The translations under genes and the position numbers were made by a program. Below the pieces are notes generated by a model. That model was not told the DNA's origin, did no database searches, and saw only the letters and a list, made by a program, of their open reading frames with translations. Positions 55,639-64,000 of a stretch of 64,000 nt of DNA are shown piece after piece. The first letter of the stretch is position 1. Each line of letters opens with the position of its first letter. The stretch is from an uncultured Candidatus Binatia bacterium (GTDB taxonomy: Bacteria > Desulfobacterota > Binatia > UBA9968 > JAJDTQ01), in the NCBI GenBank assembly GCA_958295985.1, contig OY282432.1, forward strand, positions 2,389,001 to 2,453,000, in the 5' to 3' direction.

Positions 55639-56427
55639 ATGACGCGAAGCACCTCGGGGAAGGAACGGCTCGATCAGGTCCTGCTGGAGGCGTCGCTCGT
55701 CAGGAGCCGTGGGGAAGCCCAGCGGTATATTCTGGCCGGCGCGGTTCTGGTGGACGGTCAGCCCGTCACCAAGGCCGGGGCCCTGGTGAAACGCGATTCG
55801 CGGGTGCGGGTCAAGGTCTCCTCCCGCTACGTCAGCCGTGGGGGCGAAAAACTCGAAGCGGCCCTGGCACACTTCGGGTTGGAGCCGAAGGGCCGGGTGG
55901 CGCTCGACGTCGGCGCCTCCACGGGAGGGTTCACCGACTGCCTCTTGACGCATGGCGCGGCGCGGGTCCACGCGGTGGACGTGGGCTACGGGCAGCTTGA
56001 CTGGCGGCTCCGGCAGGACCCGCGGGTGGTCGCGTTGGAGCGCACCAATATCCGTTACCTCGAGCCTGACGGGTTCCCGGAAAGGCCGGATTTGGCCGTG
56101 GTGGACGTTTCTTTCATATCACTCCGGCTCGTGCTGCCGCGGGTATGCCGTCTCCTGGCCGAGCCGTTCGAGGTCATGGCTCTCATCAAGCCGCAGTTCG
56201 AGGTGGGCAAGGGCAGGGTCGGCAAGGGCGGAGTGGTGCGGTCGGAGGAGGAGCACCGGCGGGTCATCGGGGAGATCGAGGACGCCGTGGATGCCCTGGG
56301 GCTGAAGCGCCGTCCGGTTTTCGAATCGCCGTTGCTTGGACCCAAGGGCAACAAGGAGTTCTTCATCCACTGCGACTTGCCGCCGGCCTGGCGGCCTGGT
56401 GATCCGCGCCGTACGAACGGGTCGTGA
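55639..56427 (+). CDS. tlyA: TlyA family rRNA methyltransferase (S4 and FtsJ domains)
   Basis: A 262-aa TlyA-type 2'-O-methyltransferase. N-terminal S4 RNA-binding domain (about 7-65, RLDQVLLEASLVRSRGEAQR), then the SAM-binding fold with VGASTGGFTDCLL (about 92-104), the acid in DVGYGQL and the lysine in LIKPQFEVGKG. Substrate is ribosomal RNA by family; some members are described as haemolysins for historical reasons only. Fifty-five bases after xseB. Confidence 0.92.
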   Translation: MTRSTSGKERLDQVLLEASLVRSRGEAQRYILAGAVLVDGQPVTKAGALVKRDSRVRVKVSSRYVSRGGEKLEAALAHFGLEPKGRVALDVGASTGGFTDCLLTHGAARVHAVDVGYGQLDWRLRQDPRVVALERTNIRYLEPDGFPERPDLAVVDVSFISLRLVLPRVCRLLAEPFEVMALIKPQFEVGKGRVGKGGVVRSEEEHRRVIGEIEDAVDALGLKRRPVFESPLLGPKGNKEFFIHCDLPPAWRPGDPRRTNGS

Positions 56428-56469
56428 TCCGGGGGGTCTTCGGGTCGCCGGCCAATGCGGTTGGCGGGG

Positions 56470-56497
56470 TTGACTTGGATGACTGATTGGCTATAGT
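56470..56497 (+). promoter_or_regulatory. sigma-70 promoter for rpsU-dnaG-rpoD operon
   Basis: TTGACT at 56470-56475 and TATAGT at 56492-56497 with a 16-bp spacer, 29 bp upstream of the rpsU ATG. Both boxes are one base from consensus, making this the best promoter in the window. It would drive rpsU and, probably, cvpA, dnaG and rpoD. Confidence 0.75.
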
Positions 56498-56526
56498 TCG
56501 ACAGACTCAAGGAGAGAACACACCAT

Positions 56527-56727
56527 ATGACAGGGGTTCGAATAAAGGACAACGAGTCCATCGAGAGCGCGATCCGGCGGTTCAAGAAGCAGTGTGAGAA
56601 AGCCGGAATCCTGGCGGAACTGCGCAAGCGGGAACACTACGAAAAGCCGAGCGTCAAGCGCAAGAGGAAGGCCATCGCAGCCAAGAAGCGTGCCATGAAG
56701 CGTGTCCGAAGCCACCAGTGGTACTGA
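56527..56727 (+). CDS. rpsU: 30S ribosomal protein S21
   Basis: A 66-aa S21 with the family pattern [20 protein letters not shown] and a basic C-terminal half ([15 protein letters not shown]). It helps the 30S subunit engage mRNA. First gene of the classic rpsU-dnaG-rpoD macromolecular synthesis operon; GGAG site upstream of the ATG. Confidence 0.96.
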   Translation: MTGVRIKDNESIESAIRRFKKQCEKAGILAELRKREHYEKPSVKRKRKAIAAKKRAMKRVRSHQWY

Positions 56728-56851
56728 GTGAACCGGGAACTCGGGACGACGCAATGGCCGTGACCGGCTGAGTTCGATCGGAGAAGGGCCAGGAAGATTC
56801 GCCTGGAATCTTTGCTGTGTCCCGGAGATCGACAACTCCCAACAGGCCGTT

Positions 56852-57385
56852 GTGAATATCGTCGACGCAGTGTTGGCAGCAGTCCTGTGCGTGTTTGCCG
56901 TAAGGGGTTACGTCAAGGGGCTGTTCCGGGAGGTATTCGCCTTGCTAGGCCTTTCGGTTGGCTTTATCGTGTCCGTACGATACTACGAACAGGTCTCCCT
57001 CTGGATCGATTCCTGGCCCTACTCGCCGCTCATCCTTCAAGGCATCGTTTTCGTCCTGCTGTTCTTCCTGGTCTACATCGCGTTCAACTGGGTGGGGTTC
57101 ATGCTTCACCGGTCGGCCAGTTTGTTGTTCCTTGGCGGGTTCAACCGGCTCGGAGGCTTGCTGGTGGGGGGCTCCAAGGGCGCCTTGTTTCTCGGTGTGG
57201 GGCTTTTCATCGCCATCTCCCAGTCGTGGGTTCCGCACCAATATCAGCAGCAATTCGGGAAGGCGGCCCTGGTCACTCCTCTCTTCGGCTTCGGGGCGTG
57301 GGCCGCGGCAAGGGGCGCCGCCGTCGCCTGGCCCGGGACCTCGGGAACGGATTCGGCAGCGAGCGATCCGCAACGCGGCGCATGA
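56852..57385 (+). CDS. CvpA family membrane protein
   Basis: A 177-aa protein with four or so hydrophobic helices, starting NIVDAVLAAVLCVFAVRGYVKG, a variant of the CvpA N-terminus where a DxxxG pattern precedes helix two. CvpA proteins were named for colicin V production and are linked to envelope homeostasis. GTG start at 56852; ATGA overlap with dnaG confirms the operon. Confidence 0.85.
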   Translation: MNIVDAVLAAVLCVFAVRGYVKGLFREVFALLGLSVGFIVSVRYYEQVSLWIDSWPYSPLILQGIVFVLLFFLVYIAFNWVGFMLHRSASLLFLGGFNRLGGLLVGGSKGALFLGVGLFIAISQSWVPHQYQQQFGKAALVTPLFGFGAWAAARGAAVAWPGTSGTDSAASDPQRGA

Positions 57386-59151
57386 TCTCGAATCAGACCA
57401 CTCAAGAGGTTCGCACTCGCGCCTCCATCGTGGAGGTTGTTTCCGACTACGTCACACTCAGGAAGGCCGGCCAGAGCTACTCGGGGCTGTGCCCCTTCCA
57501 TTCCGAAAAGACTCCATCCTTTACCGTCAGTGAGGAAAAGGGCGTTTTCTACTGTTTCGGCTGCCAGGCCGGCGGCGACGTCTTCAAGTTCCTCATGCTC
57601 TATGACGGGCTCACTTTTCCCGAGTCCATCGAGCGGCTGGCGGAACGGTACGGCATCGCCATCGAGGTTTCCCAATCGGGCGGCGGCCGGCGCGGCGATC
57701 TGTTCCGGTTGAATGAGCAGGCGTCAGAGGTGTTCCACGCGCTTTTGCTGGATCCTTCTCAAGGCTCTCGGGCACGGGCCTACCTGAAACGGCGCGGCGT
57801 GGAGGAATCCCTCTGGCAGCGTTTCCGTCTCGGCTTCGCGCCGCGGGGCGATGTCCTTGCCGGCCGGTTCAGGCGTGAGGGCGTCGCGCTGGGCGCCGCG
57901 GCCGAGGCGGGCCTGGTGGCGGACAAGGGCGCCGGCAACTACCGCGACCGGTTCTTCGACCGGATCATCTTTCCCATTGCCGAACCGGGCGGCAAGATCA
58001 CCGGCTTCGGCGGCCGGGTCATCGACGACGGGAAACCCAAGTACCTCAATTCGCCGGAGACGCCGCTCTTCCACAAGGGGGCGCAGGTCTACGGTCTGAA
58101 GCAGGCAAGAGACGGCATCCGTTCGCAGGACCGCGTGGTGGTGGTGGAGGGCTACCTGGACGTACTGGCGCTGGCGCAGTTCGACGTAACCCACGCGGTG
58201 GCCACCCTGGGCACGGCCCTGACGGCCGATCATCTGCGGCTTCTGGGACGGTACACCCGTAACGTCACGGCGCTGTTCGACGGGGACGCCCCGGGGCGCA
58301 ACGCCGCGGCTCGCAGCTTCGAGGTGTTCCAGCAGGCCGGCCTCTGGGGTCATGCGGCTTTCCTCCCGGAGGGCTCTGACCCGGACACGTTCGTCAGGAC
58401 GCAGGGAAAGGCCGCGCTGGACCGTGTGCTGGAAGGCGCCGTGCCCATCGTGGACTTCTACCTGGACTGGCTTCGAGCCCGCCACGGGACCGACCTCGGG
58501 GGCAAGAGCCGTTTGGCAAACGAAGTCAGCCGGATGCTCGCCAAGGTAACCCATCCTCTGGACCGCGAGTTGTTGGCGCGACGGTCGGCGGACCTGTTGG
58601 GCATTCGCGAGGAGTCGCTGCGCCGGCATGCCGCGCCGTCGGGCACGGAGGCGCCCACGGGCGCCCGCGGCGGCGAGCGAGGCGCCGCGGGCCGTTGGTC
58701 CCTGGGTGAAGACCGCGCGGAGTCTGCACTCGTAGCCCTGATGCTGCGATTCCCGTCGGTGGTGCAGAGGCTGCGCCGGGAACCGATGGACAAGCTCGTC
58801 ACCGAGAAGTGGCGTGAGGTGATCCGGCGGATCCTTGCGGGTCCCGAACCCGGTGGGGAAGTGGCAGTCGGCGTGCTCACCGAGGGACTGCCGGCCGAAT
58901 TTGCGTCGGAGATCAGTGCGCTGGTGTGGCGGGGGCAAGAGATTGCCGAGGACGAGCGGGATCGAATGACCGCGGACTGTCTCTTCTTTTTGCAACGACG
59001 ATATCTGAGGCAGCTCGAACAGGAGTTGCGTCGAGCGATCCGTGTCGCGGAAGAGACCCGTGATGATGAGGTCAAGAAAGAGAGGATGCGGCAATGGCAG
59101 GAGGTCATAGAAAGGGAGCGCCGCTTGGAGCGGGCGCGGCCGGGCCTGTAA
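57382..59151 (+). CDS. dnaG: DNA primase
   Basis: A 589-aa primase: N-terminal zinc-binding domain with [11 protein letters not shown] and CFGC (about 37-61), the TOPRIM catalytic core with [12 protein letters not shown] and [11 protein letters not shown], and a C-terminal helicase-interaction domain. It makes RNA primers at the replication fork. The region after about 430 has a short Ala/Gly-rich linker. Start overlaps the CvpA gene by ATGA. Confidence 0.96.
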   Translation: MISNQTTQEVRTRASIVEVVSDYVTLRKAGQSYSGLCPFHSEKTPSFTVSEEKGVFYCFGCQAGGDVFKFLMLYDGLTFPESIERLAERYGIAIEVSQSGGGRRGDLFRLNEQASEVFHALLLDPSQGSRARAYLKRRGVEESLWQRFRLGFAPRGDVLAGRFRREGVALGAAAEAGLVADKGAGNYRDRFFDRIIFPIAEPGGKITGFGGRVIDDGKPKYLNSPETPLFHKGAQVYGLKQARDGIRSQDRVVVVEGYLDVLALAQFDVTHAVATLGTALTADHLRLLGRYTRNVTALFDGDAPGRNAAARSFEVFQQAGLWGHAAFLPEGSDPDTFVRTQGKAALDRVLEGAVPIVDFYLDWLRARHGTDLGGKSRLANEVSRMLAKVTHPLDRELLARRSADLLGIREESLRRHAAPSGTEAPTGARGGERGAAGRWSLGEDRAESALVALMLRFPSVVQRLRREPMDKLVTEKWREVIRRILAGPEPGGEVAVGVLTEGLPAEFASEISALVWRGQEIAEDERDRMTADCLFFLQRRYLRQLEQELRRAIRVAEETRDDEVKKERMRQWQEVIERERRLERARPGL

Positions 59152-59198
59152 ACGCCACGTCAGTCAGGGCCGCTCGGGAGGTGTCCCGAACTCGCCTG

Positions 59199-60944
59199 AT
59201 GAAGCGAGAGCAGGACGTCAAACGGCTGATCGATCTCGGCAAGGAAAAGGGCTATGTGACCTACGATCAAGTCAACGACATGCTGTCGCCCGATGCCGTC
59301 TCGCCGGAGCAGCTCGATGACGTCATGTCCATTTTCGGTGAAATGGACATCGAGGTCGTCGACGCCAACCAGCGGGTGGCGCTGAGCGCCCAGACGGAGG
59401 AAGGGGCGAGTGAAGAGCCGGAGGACGCCGAAGTCGAGTACGAGGCGGAGGCGGACGTTGCCGGCAAGACCGGCGATCCGGTGCGCATGTACCTCCGCGA
59501 GATGGGCAACGTGTCGCTCCTCAGCCGCGACGGAGAGGTGGAGATCGCCAAGAAGATCGAGGAGGGTGAGGGAGTGGTGGCGGACTACGTGCTTTCGTGT
59601 TCCGTCGCGGTCCAGCACGTGCTCGATCTCGGCGAGAAGATCGAGCGCGGCGAAATTCGGGCGCACGAGGTGATCGAGGGGGTGGACGCGGAGAACGACT
59701 ACGTGGAGCAGGAGGTGCACGAGCAGCGCCTGCTGGACCAGATCGACAAGCTGCGGCGCGTGGTGCGGCAGCGGGATGGACTCAAACAGAAGATTCAAAA
59801 GCGTGTCGCCGCGGACATCAGGGTCGGGGTCGAACGGCAGTTGAACCGTTGTCGGACGAAGATCCTCAAGGGCCTGAAGGAATTGCGACTCAACCGTCCT
59901 CAGATCGACGCCGTGGTGGAACGGTTGAAGGGAGACCTGCGCCGGATCGAGTCGGCGAAATCCAGGGTGGAGCGTTACGAACGAGCGACCGGCAAGACCG
60001 CCGGGCAAATACTCGAGATGACACCGGGGAACGGCGGCAAGGAGACGTGGCAAAGGACGGTCGGCACCTTTCGCATGAGCATGAACGCCTTCCGGGAAAT
60101 GCAGGACAACATCCGGAAAGCCAGGGAGGAGGTACAGGGGACCGAACGACGGCTGGAGATGTCGGTTGAGGAAATCCGACAGCGGGTCCGGTCCATTCGC
60201 AAGGGGGAGATCCAGGCCGACCTGGCCAAGAAGCAGTTGATCGAGGCCAATCTCCGGCTGGTGGTAAGCATTGCCAAGAAGTACACCAACCGGGGCCTGC
60301 AGTTCCTCGACCTGATTCAGGAAGGCAATATCGGCCTTATGAAGGCGGTGGAGAAGTTCGAGTATCAGCGAGGGTACAAGTTCTCCACCTATGCGACGTG
60401 GTGGATCCGTCAGGCCATCACCCGGGCCATCGCCGATCAGGCACGGACCATTCGCATCCCCGTGCACATGATCGAGACCATCAACAAGTTGATCCGGACT
60501 TCGCGTTATCTCGTGCAGGAGATCGGACGGGAGCCTACGCCGGAGGAGATCGCCGCCAAGATGGAGATCCCCCTGGACAAGGTCCACAAGGTGTTGAAGA
60601 TCGCCAAGGAGCCGATCTCCCTGGAGACGCCGGTGGGCGAGGACGAAGACAGCCATCTCAGTGACTTCATCGAGGACAAACGGGTGGCGACACCGTCCGA
60701 CGCGGTGTCCGACCTCAACCTCTCGGAACAGACCAAGAAGGTACTGGCCACCCTGACGCCGCGCGAGGAGCAGGTTCTCCGTATGCGATTCGGCATCGGT
60801 GAGAAGTCGGACCACACGCTGGAGGAGGTCGGGCACGAATTCGCCGTCACCCGGGAACGCATCCGCCAGATCGAGGCCAAAGCCTTGCGCAAGCTGCGCC
60901 ATCCTAGTAGAAGCAAGAGACTCAAGAGTTTCATGGAAGGATAG
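59199..60944 (+). CDS. rpoD: RNA polymerase sigma factor RpoD
   Basis: Primary sigma-70 of about 581 aa. Region 1.1 (about 1-70), region 1.2 [11 protein letters not shown], a long non-conserved region, region 2 from [16 protein letters not shown] to [10 protein letters not shown], and region 4.2 [20 protein letters not shown] are all present. The start is uncertain: ATG 59199 lacks a well-spaced ribosome site, GTG 59181 and an ATG at 59094 inside dnaG are alternatives. Last gene of the operon. Confidence 0.96.
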   Translation: MKREQDVKRLIDLGKEKGYVTYDQVNDMLSPDAVSPEQLDDVMSIFGEMDIEVVDANQRVALSAQTEEGASEEPEDAEVEYEAEADVAGKTGDPVRMYLREMGNVSLLSRDGEVEIAKKIEEGEGVVADYVLSCSVAVQHVLDLGEKIERGEIRAHEVIEGVDAENDYVEQEVHEQRLLDQIDKLRRVVRQRDGLKQKIQKRVAADIRVGVERQLNRCRTKILKGLKELRLNRPQIDAVVERLKGDLRRIESAKSRVERYERATGKTAGQILEMTPGNGGKETWQRTVGTFRMSMNAFREMQDNIRKAREEVQGTERRLEMSVEEIRQRVRSIRKGEIQADLAKKQLIEANLRLVVSIAKKYTNRGLQFLDLIQEGNIGLMKAVEKFEYQRGYKFSTYATWWIRQAITRAIADQARTIRIPVHMIETINKLIRTSRYLVQEIGREPTPEEIAAKMEIPLDKVHKVLKIAKEPISLETPVGEDEDSHLSDFIEDKRVATPSDAVSDLNLSEQTKKVLATLTPREEQVLRMRFGIGEKSDHTLEEVGHEFAVTRERIRQIEAKALRKLRHPSRSKRLKSFMEG

Positions 60945-61003
60945 GAAGCGGCGTCGGCCGGCGTCATCGGCGGGCTTCCTCCTGCCACCCGCACACGATT
61001 TTC

Positions 61004-61080
61004 GGGCCCATAGCTCAGTTGGTTAGAGCCACCGGCTCATAACCGGTAGGTCCCTGGTTCGAGTCCAGGTGGGCCCACCA
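61004..61080 (+). tRNA. tRNA with CAT anticodon (tRNA-Ile2 or tRNA-Met)
   Basis: Complete 77-nt cloverleaf with the 3' CCA encoded. Acceptor arms GGGCCCA/TGGGCCC, D-arm TAGCTCAGTTGGTTA, anticodon stem ACCGG/CCGGT around loop CTCATAA, and T-arm with GGTTCGAGTC pair fully. The loop CTCATAA is usual in isoleucine tRNA whose C34 is changed to lysidine by TilS; elongator Met cannot be excluded, and initiator is unlikely because the first base pair is matched. Confidence 0.93.
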
Positions 61081-61145
61081 TTCCTGCCCCCGGCCGAGCG
61101 CGGCGCACGGCCCTGGAGGGGCATCCGGCAAGGGAGGCGCCGTCA

Positions 61146-62183
61146 ATGGCCGACGCATTCGAGGCAGGTATCCGAAACTGTGTCGAGATTTGCGCCAGGG
61201 TCGAGCGGGGTCAGACCGTATACATCGTCACCGAGGAGGAGGCAGCCGACCGGCCGGTGGTAGAGGCGTTGACCGCATCGGCGAGGGATCGGGGTGCGGA
61301 CGTTCACGTGGTGTGGGGTCCGGCCATCCCGAAGGATCGGTCTGACGACATCCCGCCCGCGGTTCTGGACGCCTACGATCGAGCGGACGTGCTGTTCGCC
61401 CACTACCCCTCGCTCAAGCGGGAGGCGCTGCATCCGCGGTTCCCCGGAGAGGCGCGGGTACGGGTACCGAACCGGGCGCGAACCGTTTCGCTCATGGCCT
61501 CGGAATGGGCGGGCTTCCCTTACTCCGTGCAACGGGCTCTTGCCACGACCCTCGACACGCTCTCGGCGCCGGGGAAGACGTGGCGCATCACCAGTCCCAA
61601 CGGCACGGATGTCAAGGGCCGTTTCGGCTCGCGCGAGAGCACGGTGGCGCAAGCCTATTTCGTTGAAGACGAAGGCGGCCGGGCCCGTCGCAACTTCCCC
61701 GGCGGCGTGCACAGCCCGGTGGTGGCGGTGGCCACGGAAGGATTGATCGTGGCGGACCATATCGCGGGTTTCGGCAGCATGCCCGAGACCGTGCGATTGG
61801 AGCTGGTGGACGGACGCGTGGCATCGCTGGAGGGCGGCGACCCGGAAGGGTTGATGCGCGAGTCGCTGAAAAGCACCGACGGTTTCATCGACTCGTGGCA
61901 CGCAGGCGTCAATCCCAAGACCATCGTACCGCCGACCCGGGCTGACGATCCCAGGGCCTGGTACAGCTATTCCCATTGCAGCCCCATGATCGTGCACTTC
62001 CATGTGGGGCGCTCCCATGCCCCCGTCGACGTCGCGTGCTTTCGCCAGACCATCGAGATCGACGGCCGGGTCGTCTACGACGAGGGGGAACTGACCATCT
62101 GGGATGATCCCGAGGTTCACCGCGCCATGGATATCTCCCGAATGGCCGGCTCGATGACGGTCAACACGCCGATTGCGCTGTAG
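61146..62183 (+). CDS. M29-like leucyl aminopeptidase family protein
   Basis: A 345-aa protein resembling thermophilic aminopeptidases of family M29. Motifs seen are GQTVYIVTEEEA near the start, ARTVSLMASEWAG and, near the end, YSYSHCSPMIVHFHVGRS with histidines that could bind metal. The typical M29 metal set is not fully evident, so enzymatic activity is unproven. It starts 66 bp after the tRNA and is the last well-preserved housekeeping-like gene before the right accessory patch. Confidence 0.7.
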   Translation: MADAFEAGIRNCVEICARVERGQTVYIVTEEEAADRPVVEALTASARDRGADVHVVWGPAIPKDRSDDIPPAVLDAYDRADVLFAHYPSLKREALHPRFPGEARVRVPNRARTVSLMASEWAGFPYSVQRALATTLDTLSAPGKTWRITSPNGTDVKGRFGSRESTVAQAYFVEDEGGRARRNFPGGVHSPVVAVATEGLIVADHIAGFGSMPETVRLELVDGRVASLEGGDPEGLMRESLKSTDGFIDSWHAGVNPKTIVPPTRADDPRAWYSYSHCSPMIVHFHVGRSHAPVDVACFRQTIEIDGRVVYDEGELTIWDDPEVHRAMDISRMAGSMTVNTPIAL

Positions 62184-62370
62184 CCATGTGAGACCCTATG
62201 GCACCCAGGATACGACTCTTGACGGGGGTGCCCTCATGGTTCAACTTTCGAGTAAGACCCGGTAACAGGCGGTAACCATGCCCAGGGGTCCAGTACGGGG
62301 TCCAATAGGGCTGACGTAATGGACTATTCTGTGGGCATAAAGCACACCTCACCAAGAAAGGGGGTGTACC

Positions 62371-62614
62371 GTGGTGGAAATCCTGCAAACTGTGTTTACC
62401 CCCTGTCGCCATCCTGATCGTGGGATTCTTCAACTACCGCCTTGTCAGCCGAGGCATTGAGCAAATGAGGGAAGCCACAGAGGCCCGCACCAAGCGGGAT
62501 GACAAGCGCCACGAGGAGACCATGACGGCGCTGGCCGGACGGCATGAGGAAACTATGGCGGTGCTCACCCAACAAGGGACCGCACTGAGTGAATTGATTG
62601 CACGAACAGGGTGA
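62371..62614 (+). pseudogene. small membrane/coiled-coil ORF, apparently frameshifted
   Basis: A GTG at 62371 after an AAAGGGGGTG site opens VEILQTVFTP, but the frame is closed downstream. In the neighbouring frame a membrane helix VAILIVGFFNYRLVSRG (from about 62408) leads into a coiled-coil with two HEETM repeats and ends at 62614. Joined by a one-base shift the parts would make a coherent single-pass protein of about 80 aa. Either a frameshift mutation or a sequencing error; function unknown. Confidence 0.45.
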
Positions 62615-62699
62615 CATCTCGCCCCGTTTAGTCCGAAGTTCTTGGACTCCAGAGGGGTCAAATCTACTCTAACCCATTGATAACATGGGGGCATCTCCC

Positions 62700-63370
62700 A
62701 TCTGCCTCCACCCCTCATCGAGATCATCCGCCGCACTCTGCGGGGCGAAACCTTCGTCTCGGCCAATGACAGCCTCGCCATCCTGCGCTCCCGTGCCCAC
62801 GGCCACGTGGCGGTGGTGCTCGGGGCCATGGAGAAGCTCGGTCTCCCTCGCTTGATAAGCGCACGCCGCAGCCCGGAACGAGACCGTTGCATGGCTCTGA
62901 TCGTGTCTCGCCTGCTCGCTGCCGGCTCCAAGCTGGCCACTGCTCGTACTCTCCATCCCGAAACCGCTACCTCTACCCTGGGCGAGAGATTGGCTCTGGA
63001 AGACGTGAGCGCAGAGGATTTCTACTCCGCCATGGACTGGCTGCTCCAACGCCAGGAACTCATCGAGAAGGCCCTGGCACAACGCCACCTGCACGACGGC
63101 ACCCTGGTGCTGTACGACGTGAGTTCGAGCTATCTCGAAGGACGGCCCTGTGAACTGGCGCGCCTGGGCTACTCCCGAGACGGCAGGAAGGGAACCTTGC
63201 AGATCGTCTACGGCCTGTTGTGCAACGCCGAGGGATGTCCGGTGGCCGTGGAAGTCTATGCGGGCAACACCGCAGACCCCACGACCTTGTCCGATCAGAT
63301 TGCCAAGCTGCGCACCCGCTTCGCTCTCAAGCGAGTGGTGTTCGTGGCTGATCGGGAACTGGTCGGCGAT
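62700..63370 (+). mobile_element. IS1634-family transposase relic, both ends missing
   Basis: Encodes the middle of an IS4-superfamily IS1634 transposase: HGHVAVVLGAMEKLGLPRL, SKLATARTLHPE, and LYDVSSSYLEG with CELARLGYSRDG, which includes the first catalytic Asp. The match starts without an N-terminus around 62700 and stops after VVFVADRELV near 63360, before the rest of the catalytic domain. Inactive fragment within the right-hand accessory patch. Confidence 0.8.
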
Positions 63371-63387
63371 CACTACGACTTCGTCAC

Positions 63388-63570
63388 GCAAGAGTTTTGC
63401 GAGCATGCGAAGTTTTCGGTAAGTTCGTGGAAGCGGTGTTGACGGGTGTCGAGTCGTCGACAACAATGAACCTAGCAGTAGGCCAAGGAGAGAGTATGCG
63501 GATGGTGGCGCGAGGCCCGAAGCAGGTTGTCGGGATCAGGCTGCCGAAGCAGACGGCGGTCGCGTTCGAA
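63388..63570 (+). pseudogene. unidentified 3' gene fragment before the restriction gene
   Basis: From about 63388 a frame reads RACEVFGKFVEAVLTGVESS and MRMVARGPKQVVGIRLPKQT, protein-like but of no family I can name; after about 63565 sense continues in another frame (GNRYVRPNKLFQKIWEL). In XamI-type restriction loci the gene here would be the partner DNA methyltransferase, so this may be its broken tail, joined to the IS1634 fragment. That is inference from position. Confidence 0.3.
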
Positions 63571-63670
63571 AGGAGGCGGCAACCGGTATGTGCGCCCGAA
63601 CAAGCTTTTTCAGAAAATTTGGGAGCTTTGCTGGCAGGCAAATTGGGACGATCAGGAAAGAAAACAAGTG

Positions 63671-64000
63671 ATGGCAGTCAACAGGGACAAGCCGGACCGG
63701 TGGAAACAGGACATTGCGGAGTCGGTGGACATGTACAACGACTGGTTCATGCGCTTTGCGCCGGAGGCCTACCGGACGACGCGGGTGCAGACCACAAAGA
63801 ATGTCGAGGCGATGCTTAAAGCGACGAAGAACCTGAAAGATGTGTCAGTGGAGCTTTTGAAGGCAAAGCCTTCGGTGTTGCCGTCACTGCGGATGTCTAC
63901 TTGTCCGCCTCTGGCCGTGGATCGGCTGATCGGTCTTGCTGGCGTCTCCGGGAACCTGGTCAAGGCGATGGATAAGGGAAACAGGCTCCCGCCGCGAATG
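63671..64000 (+). CDS. XamI family type II restriction endonuclease, 5' part
   Basis: An open frame from ATG 63671 to the window edge gives 110 residues that match the start of XamI-type restriction endonucleases: VNRDKPDRWKQDIAESVDMY, NDWFMRFAPEAYRTTRVQTT and LRMSTCPPLAVDRLIGLAG. These enzymes cut double-stranded DNA at a specific site and need a matching methylase to protect the host. The catalytic residues lie beyond the window, so whether this copy is complete is unknown. The upstream neighbour looks broken. Confidence 0.75.
   Translation, partial: MAVNRDKPDRWKQDIAESVDMYNDWFMRFAPEAYRTTRVQTTKNVEAMLKATKNLKDVSVELLKAKPSVLPSLRMSTCPPLAVDRLIGLAGVSGNLVKAMDKGNRLPPRM

Noticed and set aside
62184..62370. 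Phage attachment site next to the tRNA gene
   Set aside because: No copy of the tRNA 3' end and no integrase gene were found in this region by eye.
63384..63641. Leftward 85-codon frame near the right edge
   Set aside because: Antisense of the protein-like rightward frame; composition typical of a shadow.

Overview
The window is high-GC DNA from a free-living or symbiotic bacterium of the deltaproteobacterial kind. The evidence is gene order (ileS-lspA; ftsE-ftsX-envC-ctpA-xseA-xseB-tlyA; rpsU-cvpA-dnaG-rpoD) plus an unusually large stock of UbiD decarboxylases, class III CoA-transferases, LLM flavin oxidoreductases and TAXI-TRAP transport. That mix is common in uncultured lineages such as Tectomicrobia/Entotheonella-like, Binatota-like or other former Deltaproteobacteria; the exact phylum cannot be fixed from this sequence.

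Layout. 0-4.1 kb: a leftward small gene whose product carries ten consecutive Gly-Cys pairs, a PPK2 kinase, an orphan polyamine-type binding protein, and a STAS-GPP34 pair behind a tandem 22-bp repeat. 4.2-7.1 kb: leftward class II aldolase and UbiD decarboxylase followed by an internally deleted NCS2 permease relic. 7.3-11.6 kb: an accessory island with an IS630 relic, broken AAA-ATPase and nuclease-like genes, a transposon integrase fragment, and an intact two-gene cassette of unknown function (133-aa protein plus ImmA/IrrE-like protein lacking HExxH). 11.7-19.8 kb: ileS, lspA, hydrolase, lipoprotein, two CoA-transferases, a JAMM peptidase and a DUF3553 protein. 20-24 kb: leftward TAXI-TRAP transporter with a dienelactone hydrolase. 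24.4-31.2 kb: glutamine-synthetase-like/PuuD-like pair, an SDR and full-length B12-dependent metH. 31.2-40.6 kb: mostly leftward hydrolases, an LLM oxidoreductase, a large phosphohexomutase and a second UbiD, with one rightward Xaa-Pro aminopeptidase. 40.8-43.5 kb: an SxtJ/DUF5989/carbamoyltransferase cassette whose last gene is cut and fused tail-to-tail to a cut MFS transporter. 43.5-49.5 kb: an F420-type LLM oxidoreductase, a ThDP enzyme, SirB1-like protein and a B12-radical SAM protein. 49.8-61.1 kb: housekeeping core (cell division, periplasmic protease, exonuclease VII, rRNA methylase, S21, primase, sigma-70, a CAT-anticodon tRNA). 61.1-64 kb: an M29-like peptidase, then a second accessory patch with a small broken membrane ORF, an IS1634 relic and the start of a XamI-family restriction endonuclease running off the window.

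How it fits together. The core cassettes are intact and tightly packed (many 1-8 bp overlaps), while the catabolic genes form short operons that look like uptake plus activation/decarboxylation of organic acids. Decay is concentrated in four places (4.3, 7.4-9.7, 42.4 and 62.4-63.6 kb). The observations most worth following are the Gly-Cys-repeat peptide gene, the two-gene ImmA-like cassette, the 42.36 kb double truncation, and the restriction gene at the right edge.
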